NCBI RefSeq assembly: GCF_016859285.1
Contig: NC_053414.1
Location: forward strand, 4,142,017 to 4,206,016
Source of the DNA: Xiphias gladius
Taxonomy: Eukaryota; Chordata; Actinopteri; Istiophoriformes; Xiphiidae
Length of the DNA: 64,000 nucleotides
Direction of reading: 5' to 3'
Shown one piece after another: positions 47,862 to 59,800 of this stretch. The notes under the pieces were generated by a model that was not told the origin of the DNA, did not search any database, and was given only the letters and a program-made list of their open reading frames with translations. Position 1 is the stretch's first letter; the number at the start of each line of letters is the position of its first letter. The position numbers and the translations under genes were made by a program.

Positions 47862-50800
47862 CAGAGGGAGAGAGTGAGGGACAGAGACAGACACATACAG
47901 TTTACTGCCAAGATCGAGCTTCTGCAGAGTTTTAAATTTGGTTTCATTTCAAATTGCAGGAAGTAACAGTTGTTTTCATGATGGACTAAAATGGAACCGT
48001 CTATAAAATGTCAGCAAAATGTGAAAAACATGTCTGTCCCGGTTTCCAAGGTGACTTCGTCAAATGTTTTGTTTTGTCCGACCAACGATCCGAACCCCAG
48101 AGATGTTCAGTTTCCGTAGAAACATCACATTCTCTCACTGAAAAATGACTCAAGCGATGAACTGATTATCCATTTCTGTCGGTCAACTAATCAACGAACA
48201 GACTACTCGCTGCAGCTCCGGGGGGAGGACACGTTTGACCGTCCCTCTGGACGAGCGGAGCACCGAAACCTGTGGCGACGGGTGAACGCACCTTGCTGCT
48301 CTCCACCATGGAGGGAAGGAGACACATGTTGAGCTCCGGTCTCGGAGGCCGGATGTTGTTTTTAGCTCCCATCAGCTTGATGTTCTCTCTGCAGGGCAGG
48401 TAGGGTCCGAACGACACTGAGGACAGGAACACGCATGACGAGTAACTTAACCCGGCGCTGACATTTGGTTTTGCTTGGTTCATGAAACAAAGACACTCAA
48501 GAAATGATTTCAGAAGACGTGATGGAATCTGTGAGCTTTAGATATTTCCTTCGATAAGGTCTCTTCCCCTTTTAAAGTTCGCTTCCTGAGGACATGAAGT
48601 TACTGTATATCTGAAAGTCTTAATGAAAACTAGCACACTAACAGCAAATTGTGACTATTTTTCACGTAACATATAAATGCAGGTGTGTTTACGTTCTCCA
48701 CGGGCTTAAACCCTGATACAGTATATAAAACAGAAACCCTTTTCCCCCCTTTGTGAGATTCTGTATGTTCCGCTGCAGTTATTGTGAACTCACTGCCTGG
48801 AAGCCTCTTTACTTCGTGGGCTGTAACAAAGACCGGTAGAAGGAAGGAAAAGAGAAAGATGCAAAGATTCTCGCAAAGACTGGAACCAGAAGGGCTGTTT
48901 CAAAGAGACTGGGATCTGGTTTTATCCAGTATCCAGAATGAGGCTGCAAGGTAAGGGGGAGGAGGAGACTCACTGGGGATGTTGCTGTGGTGGTAGGTGC
49001 AGTGGTTGTGCTGCAGGAAGGGAACCAGAGTGTGCAGGAAGTCGTGTGGACTCAGCAGAACGAGTTCCTTCAGCACATCTGCAGGGAACCAGAACAAACA
49101 GGACAAAAACGTTGCAGGACTGTCTCTAACCCTCAGACCTTTACACGGTCAGAAAATAAACAGCTCATCGCCTGTTGGCTCTATTACGGTCACTCAGCAA
49201 ATATCAAGCTCCAACTTCAGCATGGAAACATTAAGGAAGAACTGTTTGTCCCCAGTCGGGGGTGTTTTTATGTCCCTGATCCTGGGACGTTCTGTCGTCC
49301 CAAAGAGTCAAAGAATGTAAACGCTCGAGTGTTGGATCAAAGACCGAGGACTGAGCTCGTTACCCAGGCAGGCGTTGCGGAGCTCGGGCGGGCTGTAGGA
49401 GTTGAGGAGGGTCAGCAGCTTGTGGGCGAAGTCGATCCTCTCCTGCCACTGGATCAGAGCCTGCTTCACATCTGGAGGACGAGACAGGGAAACGTCTGCT
49501 CAGAACAAAACAGGGAAACGCCAGCCTCTGATTCTGGTAGGGCGCCCTTGGCTTTTCAGCCTCGGACACAGCGAGGCGGTCTGACCTTTGCGCTGCAGGT
49601 ACGGCCGCGTGGCTTTGAGGACAGACAGGAAGATGGAGAGCAGCTCCACCAGGTCTCCGGTGACGTGGCACGCCGTGGCCTCGTGGTACATCATGTGCAG
49701 GGTGTTGAAGGACTGAAGAGGACCAAAGACAGAGAGCAGCCTGTTACTGACTAGATCAACAACTCCACAAGGTTACATTCACTTTCCTGTCAAAGACTCA
49801 AAGACTGCGAGCAACAAGTTTCCTATTACGTGAGTTCGATTTCTCAAGGTGAAATGATCATCTTCGCATTTTCACCGTCGTTGTTCTCGACGCAGCCAAT
49901 TATTCAACTTAAGACACTTAAGCAGCGTCTTCTCTGCTTTTGTATAAGCTGGTACACACAGTGGTTTTTTGTTTATAATGAACATAAATAAGAAGAAAAA
50001 CAATGTCCAAAAGTTATAAAATCTCCAATTTTTTTTTCTTAGTTTTATTAAGTGATTATTTGGAAGGCCCAGAATTTCAGGAACACACGGAACATTACTT
50101 CTCTTTTGTGTGTGTGTGTGTGTGTTTTGGCTGTAAATATTGTTTTATCTACTTCCAATGCTGAAACGGTCTGAAATTAAACTGGCATTTCATTTCAACA
50201 CTTGATGGTTTGGTGTCTGATGTAAAGAGGAAACCCTGATCCCGATCCTACTTCAGTCATGAGGATGAGTCCTCTGTTGAAGACCACCAGCAGTCGGTCC
50301 TCGTCGTTCTCCAGCAGAACTCTGAAGGCACTGAGGGGAACAACAGAACCAGGTGTTGAGCTGTAAGACAACAGACGCTCCCCGAGCTCGAACACAGGGC
50401 AGATATTCAGTCCCTGACTTTGACATTTTTTAAGCTGAGCACGTCCACCAGAAGACAAAGACTCGGTATTTCAACTTTTTAGGGCAATGAACCGACATTT
50501 AGATCATCACCAGATGTGTGTGTTATCCAGGCTGTAGGTGTATGTGAGCATACGTCAGCTTCACAGTATATTTTCCACAGCAAGCGCGTGTGTGTGACCT
50601 GACCTGATGAGCGTGGTCCAGCAGGAGCGTCCGTCCAGGCAGCGCAGGTAGCAGCTAATGGTGGTTTTCTTAAACTGTTTAACGTCCTCAAGTTCTTCTT
50701 CTCTCATGTCAGCTCGCTGCGCCACAAACAGCTGCATCAGGTTGAACAGCTCCTCGACCGCCTGCAGGGGGCAGCGCACACACGCACACAGCAGAGAAGA

Positions 50801-53800
50801 AGGATTCATTATTTTTATTTTACGTATTTGTAATATATGTTTTGCATACTTTTTAATGTGTGCAATTTTTGTAATTTTAAGATTTTTCAATCGATTCTTT
50901 TGATGTTAATGTGTTGATGCTTGTTATTGTTTAATGTTCTGTTGTTTTCTCTGCCCCGAGAACAAGATAACACGTATTAAGAAATTTATCCTGTGAATAA
51001 AACGGAATTAGAAACAAAATAGTTATCAAGAAAAAAACAAAAACAACAACTGACGAGGCCTGTGTTTTGTAAGAAACAGAACATTGTTATTCTGAGGAGC
51101 GTCTTTGAAAGTGTGTGTCCTCATTTATCATCTAGATCTCTATGAAACAATGTGAAACAATCTACATCAGTAACAAAAAAATTGCCAAATGCTAAAACTA
51201 ACGGAAAGTAGAAAATGCCCCCGTTAGAGGGCAAGAAACATACACCAGACGTCAGGGGGAAAAAAAAAACTGAAATTCGTAGCAAATGATCCAGATCTGC
51301 CCCAAAATCTAACGGGTTCTTCCCCGGCCCAGGGCCCCATCGCTCCACCAAGTTAGGTGGAAATCGGTCAAATCCTGACAAACCAACCAACCAACCAACC
51401 AACCAACCAACCAACCAACCAACCAACCAACCAACCAACCCACCAACCAACCAACCGACGCGGGTGAAAACAGAACCTCCTTAGCAGAGGTTCTGCTGAA
51501 ACTGATCTGAAAGCAGACTCTCTACCCACCCCGGGGTACTGGCTGGCGTGTGGCGTCAGGTTCTTGAAGGCCCACTGGATGTTCTGGTGGGAGGCGAGCT
51601 GGCGGGTGAAGGCGGGCGACTGCTCGCAGCACATGCGCAGGATGCCGTAGTAGGCGGGCAGCATGCCGCGGTTGAAGAGCACCACCTCCTGGTCGTCGTG
51701 GTCGGCCAGGATGTAGTTGAAGGCGATGTTCTTGGTCACCACCGGGTTCTGCACCACCAGCCGAACGTTCTCCGGACAGTCCACGCACACGTTGTACCAG
51801 AAGGACAGCAGCGCCTGCTTGTTGTGGTTGGTGGCGATGGCCGGCTCCGACAGCTTGGGCTGCAGGCGGAGGGAGGAACTCGGTCAACATGAATGAGCTT
51901 TAACTAAGGGACATCTGTAGTAAATGCTTGATTGAATAATTAATGCTTATTAATTGACCGACTGTTTCGGCACCGCTTCATTATAACCAATTTTACTTTT
52001 GATACTGAAGAAAACCTCATTTCAATGATTCGTTTTACAGGTGGAAAATTTGAGCTTTTTCATGCCACTTTTTTGCTTCAAAATCAAACAAACTGTTTCT
52101 TTAAATATAAAATCTGGGGCAGTGCTACAACTGGTACAGCAGCATTCAAAAGTAATACCCCGATGCTGAGGAAATATTTCAGCATTAGGAGTCAATTAAC
52201 TGATCCTTGGTGGGAAAATTCAGCAGCAAAGACGAACAAACATGAAAAGAACAATGAGGAAAATAATGAACAAAAAAGACAAAGAAAATAATACACTGCA
52301 GAAGCATCTTTGGGTTCTAATGTGAAAAACATTGAAAAAATAATCAAATAGAAGAACCTGGAAGAGGTTCCAGAGGTCCATAAAGTATCCGGAGAACATG
52401 AGTTTCTCCGTCTTGGAGATGAGGCAGTAAGTCATGAAGCTGAAGTACTGCACCAGCTTGGTGGTGCCGTGAACGCTGGCATCCACGTAAAGCTTGGCGC
52501 GTCCCAGCAGCCCCAGCAGCAGGTTGTAGACCTGGTGGAGGACCACGGTGGTGTCCGGCGACAGAGGCAGCTCTCGGGTCGGCAGGTGAAGGGAGCGCGT
52601 GGAGCGAAACATCTGGCGGAAGGAGTTGCTGGGGATGAGGGAGACGAGGAGGTACGCCGCCGCTGGAGGAGAGACAGAGTCAAGGTTAAAGCAGGATGTG
52701 TTGTGATGGTTGATTTGATAATCAGTAGATGTATATATCTTTTTTTTTTAATTATCTTATATAATCTAGCTCTTTCATGTTTGTCTTAAATTGATTGATT
52801 TAAGTAAATTAACTGAGCCAAATGGGTCAAAAGACAATAGTTTAATTTGGTCGGTTCTTACACCACCACCAAACACCAGAGGCTCTGGTCACATCACCAT
52901 AGCTGCTGGTTCAATTCCCGGTTAGGCTGGTTTCACCACTGAGAGCTCAGTGTTAAAGCCAAACTGTAAATCGATTAAGAACGAGCCTGATAAAGACGCA
53001 GCTGTACTGGGAGATGCCGACTAAAAACGCTTCAGTCTTACATGTGCGGACTCGGGGGTAGTTGTGTGCCAGCAGAAAGCGTTCCACCCAGTTCTCCATG
53101 TTCTGCAGGACCCAGCTGTGGGCCAGTTTGTTCCTGGGAGTTTGGACAGCCAGCCAGTCCAGACACTGGGATGGGTTGTACTCGATCACCTGGATGGAGG
53201 GGGGCACACAGGAAGTCTGTCAGTATCGCCTTCCAGGCATTTTTCACGAGCACCGTGACTGTTTTAAACTGGAGAAGTTCAGTTTTCCTCTGTGATTGTT
53301 TTATCTCCAGTTTGCTACATATGATCTGTGTTTTTAAGGTGCCTTTTAACATCTGGAACATCTGGCCAGTGACCACATCCAGCCCTCTGCGCTTCTGATC
53401 ACTAGGCCGTGTCCTTCACAAACAAGGTGAACTTGTGCTTTGGTACGGGAGTCGTGTGTCGGTGAGAACGGCTCCGTTTACCTCCCAGATCCTCTGCAGG
53501 ATGTAGGAAGCGAAGGAGGGCATCCCCGGAGGTCCGCCTGCAAACTCCATCAACATCGTCAGCAGCTTGAAGAAGGGATTGGCAGCCTGATGGAGGGAAA
53601 TGAAAAAACGGCGGATGAAGCAGACGTAGAGCCGGTTATTGTCATCACCCAGTTTCCGACTGACAAAGCTTTCAGCAGCAGGGCAGAGACAATATGAGTT
53701 AAATAGTAAACGCTCTGATCTTTAAAACCCGGACACACATGCTGATAATTTTTTGGTGGTTTGAGGGGACCGACACTTTAATATTTGAAAACCGTCGGTG

Positions 53801-56800
53801 AGAGAGCTGTTGTGTCTTTGCTCTGTTTTTCATTGCTAAAAATAGAGACGATCTGAGTAAAGAGTTTCATCTCTGTGCCGCTCACCTCTGGAGTCAGCTT
53901 CGCGATGGAGGTGAAGAGCATCGACACAATCTGCAGTGAGGAAACAACAGTAGGGAAATTAATTACACGTTCAACGTTAGAAAATCGATTGAGCAAACGG
54001 CAACAACATGGCGGCAGCAACGCGACAACACAAAAGCAAACCCTTGCCCAAAAACCCAACCTGTTTTTCTGTGTATACAAGATAAACCTACGTGCTCGGC
54101 CAGGCGGTTGTTATAGCGACAGAGGCTGAAGATGAGGTTGCAGGTCTGTCTGATGTTGATGCCATCTCTGATGTGCTGGAAGAGGAAGGGAAAGCCTTTC
54201 CCTCCCGTCAGCGCCGCCATATCGCTCTGGGACAGAGTCAGATGTCTGGACATAAAGGACACACCGTCAATGCTGCGTTCGATAATCTGCAGAGCAAAAA
54301 ACCGTCCCCCCACTGGCCATAACAACACGTGGAGGGGGGGTTGCGACGGTTCTCAGCTGTTCTACAATATCCGTGTCCTGCACTCGTACCTCTCAGATCG
54401 AGACTGCTCCACCAACAGTGCGATGAGGGCGATCATCTTCTCCAGAGCTGCAGGACGATATTTCTCCTCCGCCAGTGACAAGATGTCCTCCTCCTCGTCC
54501 TCCTCTTCTCCCTCCTCCTCTGACAACACCTCCACCTGAGGCTGCAGGGATGCACACTCATCATTTGCTCTGTTCCCCAGGCTCAGTGATCACATTTAAC
54601 AATGAATACAAGAGGCACGTACCATTAAGATAAAAATATTGACAAAAATATTGTGGAGAATCAATGTACTGACAGTAATCGGTGTAAACTCACATTCTCC
54701 GGGCCTTTGGTTCCCATGTAGAAATGCACCATAATGGAGATAGCTTGTAGTGACAACAGGAACTGACTCTGTGGACACAAAAGAAATTACTTAACCTTCC
54801 AACAGCCAGAAGATAATGACAGACAAGGTCCGATTACTCTTTAAAAAAAACAAAAAAAAAAATTTTTTTTAAAAATCTATTATCATCATCAGATATTATC
54901 AGCGGTTAGTGGCTAGCACAGATATTTCAGGACAGTTGTACATAATGTGCAAAATTAAAAAAGGGACAATGGGGATAAAAAAACAGTCCTGGGTTAATGT
55001 TAAATTATACGGTGCAGACGAAAGCAGCAGCAAAGCTACAACAGCATCATGAAACCTGCGCTGCTGTGCCAGAACTATATTTCTATATTTTTACTTTTTA
55101 AAAACGTCTTCAATGGTGCGAATAGTACTTAGTGACACTGATCTTGAAGAGGTCTCTCATCACATTGTCATGTGATGTCAAGTTGTGAATGACTCATAAA
55201 AGTTTAAATGACTGAGCGTCTCCACCAGTCAGCTGAACTCGTGAAGCCTCTTGGATGAGCGAACCACTGGAACTAAAGGATCACACCACGTTGCCTTTGA
55301 CATTCTCTTTCTTTTGGGACACGTCGTCCAGACTGCGTGGATGCTCAGACTGACCTCCTCCTCTCCCATCTTGGCGAACTCGTAGAGAAAAGCGAAGTAC
55401 TCGGTCAGGTGTTTGCTGTGGGGCTTGACGCCGTGCTCCATGATGGACAGGAGGGTCTTAACGAAGCGGGTGACGCAGGACCGGCTGCCGATGTCCTCCA
55501 CCGGACCGTCCATGTCGTCAGAGCTGAGACAAAAAAACGCAAAGCAAAAACGAAAGATGCTTTGAGTACAGGTTCATGCCGAGCCCAATCAGGTACTTTA
55601 TACAAAAGTTTCTGCTTGGCAACCGACCCTGTCCGACACTTTTTTTGCACCACAAACTGCAGTTTTGGAGGCATTTTACAGTCTCTCTGGACTCTGCCTG
55701 AGCTTTGCTTGTGTTTCAGTCATGTGGAGCCACAAATCTTTCTCAGAGTCCAAAGCGACGGAGACACTGAGTGACACGCGGCTCCCGTCCGAATCTCTGT
55801 CGCCATGCGATTTCACAGACACAACAACGTCTGGTTGTGCTGCACAACCCTACTGGCACAATTGAAACTGACATCCTACCGGTCACTGAATGTGATGGAT
55901 TATTTTAATTTCTCATTTTAAGTCATTTCAAAGGTTCTTGTTTGGACCCGGCAAGAGAGACTGTAACGAGACTCGGCTTCTAATTTAAATTGTTAAAATC
56001 TTGAGAACCTGGTATTTAAAAAAAATGCACTCTCTTAAAATACTGTTTTAGCTCGGGGTTAGGGGCGCCGCCAATCACGACCAATCAGGAGTGACGTACC
56101 CATCCTCCATGCCGGGCTGCAGGTAGAGGTGAGCATGAACCGGCCGCAGCCTCTGGATGACGTGAATACACAACCTCTGGAACATCTGGAAGACAAAAGG
56201 CGGAGAAAAATCAACAGTGCGTTCGACTGTTTGTGACATGAGACAATGTGAGGATGGAACTTTAACCATCACACCTGTGAGTAAAAACTAGGTCAAAAAC
56301 CGGAAACATTAGGTTCCAGTGGAGCTATATATATATAGACATGTAAAGATAAAGAACACACTTGTCTGACAATCTGATTGGGGCACTTAATCAGGATCTG
56401 CATCGGCCACCAGTTGTCATCAGCCATCCGATCCAAAAACCACTGAAAGAGAGAAAAGCAGGCCATCGGTGATCATGTACACAAAAACGAAAAGAGCTTC
56501 TACACTGCTTCCACTCCCTCGGATAAAATCTTCAGAGCGTATGAGTCAAATTTCAAACACCCCGCAGGGCAACACGAGTCCAACCAAATCAACAACATCC
56601 TACAGCACTGTGGTAAAACAACAGTTAAAGCTGGGATCGAACCTCGCAGGCGGCCTGGCTGTTGTTGAACTGTTTGGTCAGGAGTTCGATCCACTGCAGC
56701 ATGGTGGGCTGGAGACGCAACAGACACACACAGAGGACACACAGGTGGAGCAATGAACACAGAAACATAATCACTTTTGCTTTCACATCCCAGTCCCCCG

Positions 56801-59800
56801 ACGTTTGTTGCCTGTACCCCGCCATTCATCCCTAGACAATATGGATCCGCGCTTGGGTCAGATCTACTGTTTTGGCCATGAATTCACGGTAAAAGTCAAA
56901 TAGTGAGGTGAATTACCTTCTCCTTGGAGTGAATGAAAGTCTCAAGAACAAATGATGTGCTGAGCTGAAAATGAGAAGAAAATTCACATCAGTACCCGAG
57001 AGAAATGCAGATGCAGACGGGACAATGGGCGAGTAAGTGACTGAAGGGCTGGTGAAAATATTTACCTTCAAACAAGTTTCTTTTCTCTGACATTTTCCAA
57101 CTCACCCAACAGTTACCTCGTCCCAAGTTCGTATTGACTTCCCTTTCTGTTAAACCTCGTTCTTGTTTTTAAAAAACTAATATTTAAGGTCAAAATGCTT
57201 TTTGTCGTTTTAGTATTTCCCACCTTGGCAGTCATGAGGGAGACGGCTTTAGGGTCTGGTAGAGTGCTGGGGATGCTGCTGCAGAGCTGCCACATGAAAC
57301 TAAAAAACAAACCCAAAAAAAAAGCGAGTTTATATAAGTGACACTAGGTCTGTTTAATCATTCACATGTACAAATATTAATCTGTGGGTACAGAGACTGA
57401 CTAGGCCTCATCTGTTTGTTCCGTCACTTCTGTCAAAAACAACAGATGCAACAGATTTAATTCTCACCCAAAGTAGGTGTGTTCAAATATGTTCTTGTCC
57501 TGGAGAAACTGCATGTTGTCGTGCCAAATCCACTATAAGAGACACAGACATATTAGAAAATTTAAAATTGAAGATTCATGTGTACACGTAAGTGACTTAG
57601 ATCATTTAAAATCAGAAACGTAGATCCAAAATACCTCAAGCAGATCAGGGGAGACGTCAAAGCTGAAGTCCTTCCCGTTCTCCTCCTCCAGCTCCACTCT
57701 CTTGTAGAAGAGCATGTAGGCACTGTGTGTCTGCAAGGCCAGTCAACATTTCAGCGTTACCCCCCGGACCATATACGGTGTTTCTGTTAGTTAAGAAACA
57801 AAATAAGAGGAAAAACTGTCCTCACCTTCTCAAAAGAGAAATCCATGAACTTGTCCGTGACCGAGTCGTAGGTTTTAGTCTGAAAGATAAAATGAAGTCA
57901 GTGAAATCAAAGTTCAGAGGTGGAACGGCAACAGGTGTTACTTCTCTTCTGACTGCGGCTCGTACCGTCATCTCTCCTCCGAAGCACTCTGACGCCAGCT
58001 GGGCTGAGTCGAAGGGCTTCACCTCTGCGTCGTTGAACAGGTACCTGCGGGAATTTGTGCTTGTTTTATATACAGCTGAAACTTTTAAAACTTGGAACAG
58101 TTAACTGATGTCTCAGTCACCAACTTCCGGACGTCAAATTCAACAATTAATTCCACTCTAACACGTTTCCTGTCTCACCACTTGTTGTTCTTGTAGGCGT
58201 GCGGGTTGACGATGTCTCTGATGAAGCTGTAGTAGTGGCCGCCGTCTGCCGTGCCCGTGTGCACCGTGACGCCGATGAGGTCGTACTCATAGCTCTCCGT
58301 GACCTTTGCCTCGCCCTCTTCTCGAAAACCTGCAGCACACAGCTGAAACTCAGACACTCGTTCATGAGCCAGACCAGGGGTCTAATGAGTGTTGAGCGTT
58401 TTTTTGTGTGTTTTGTTAAGAAAACTTTCAGTTTTACACTGAGTCGTCGGAGGTAAATGTCGATTTCAGGCAGAAATGCTAGTGTTTCTTCAGAGAGCTC
58501 TACGATAACATTCAAATACTTTCCCAAATGGCGTAACCAGAGTATAGACTTTGCAGAAAGTCTCCTCAATATTTTCAAAGTTTTCAAAATCAAGACCATT
58601 TCCAATAAATCCTGCCGCTTCCCGCGACTCACAGTTTGCTCTGTCTCACCCTTGTTCTCGTTTGTGTCGTGGAGTAAAAGAAGGACTCGAAAAATAAAAA
58701 CAGCTCTTGGTAGCGGCCTCGTGAATATAAACAATGAAAGCCAATATGAAATGAGAAATTACCCTGAGTTATTACTTGCAGAGTAAACAGGGTTTCAGGA
58801 CTGTAGCCTTAATACAGAATCTGATCTGGTGCCGCTACCAGCTACAAGGTCTGTAAATCTGTGAGAGTCTGGCGGTAGACTTGTGTGATACGGAGACTGA
58901 CCCTCTTTCCGCTCTCCTTTTCCCATGAGGAAGTCCTCGGTGTAAGGCGTCATGTCGAGCCGCAGCGGGAAGGAAAAGTGGGTGTTGACCTTCTCCTTCA
59001 TCATCGTCACCATGTTGAAGGTGTACCGCATGGTGTTGAAGCTCAGGATGCGAGGAAGCTTCTTGAAACAGGCCCTGCGGGAGGAGGGACCACGGACGGG
59101 GAGAGAAATTAAAGGATTTAATTACACAGATTCAAACGGCGAAAATTTTTCCGATCCAACTTTCCTTGGATTTGTTCTGACCTTTTCTCTGCGCGGACCT
59201 TCTTGCCACACTGCGAGCAGGTGTACATGTTATCGCCCTCCAGAGTGTCCTTGATGGTCACCTCATCCAGAGATTCCTGAGGAAAGACGGCAGCAGCAGA
59301 AAGAACCCGTTAAGAACTTTTTGCTGAAAGGTCTCTGCTAAACATGTGTGAGACTCCTCAGAGCTGACACTAGTGCGCTTGGGGTACTCACATAGATGTT
59401 CTTCATATCTGCTACTTGACATCTGACTGTGTAAAACTCCTCTGCCGTCTGACTGACGTGGTCACAGTCCTGCAGGACAGAGAGTAAAGCTTCACTCAAA
59501 CCACCGGATCCAACTCTGTAACTCTTACATTAAAACCACTTTAACCTTTCTCACCAAATTTGGAAAATGCATTCTTAAGATATTAAGTACATGGATAGTG
59601 TGCTAGCAAGCTTGCTATCATTTAGTATCAACTTCAGGTCTTATTATACATTATCAGTTACACCCTAAATTCAGCATGAGAGCAGAGGCTACATTATTTA
59701 TCACTGATTCTAATTATACTAAATTGGTACCATTAATTGTTGCTTATTAATAATAATGGCAATAATAAGTTTGAGTTCCAGTGAAATCAAAGCATAGAAG

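Noticed and set aside
47449..47947. Open frames on both strands over the GA tract
   Set aside because: They consist of dinucleotide repeat translation only.
52860..52925. GGTTCAATTCC, a tRNA B-box-like word suggesting a SINE
   Set aside because: No A box, no tRNA fold and no defined tail were found; a single 11-base word is weak evidence.
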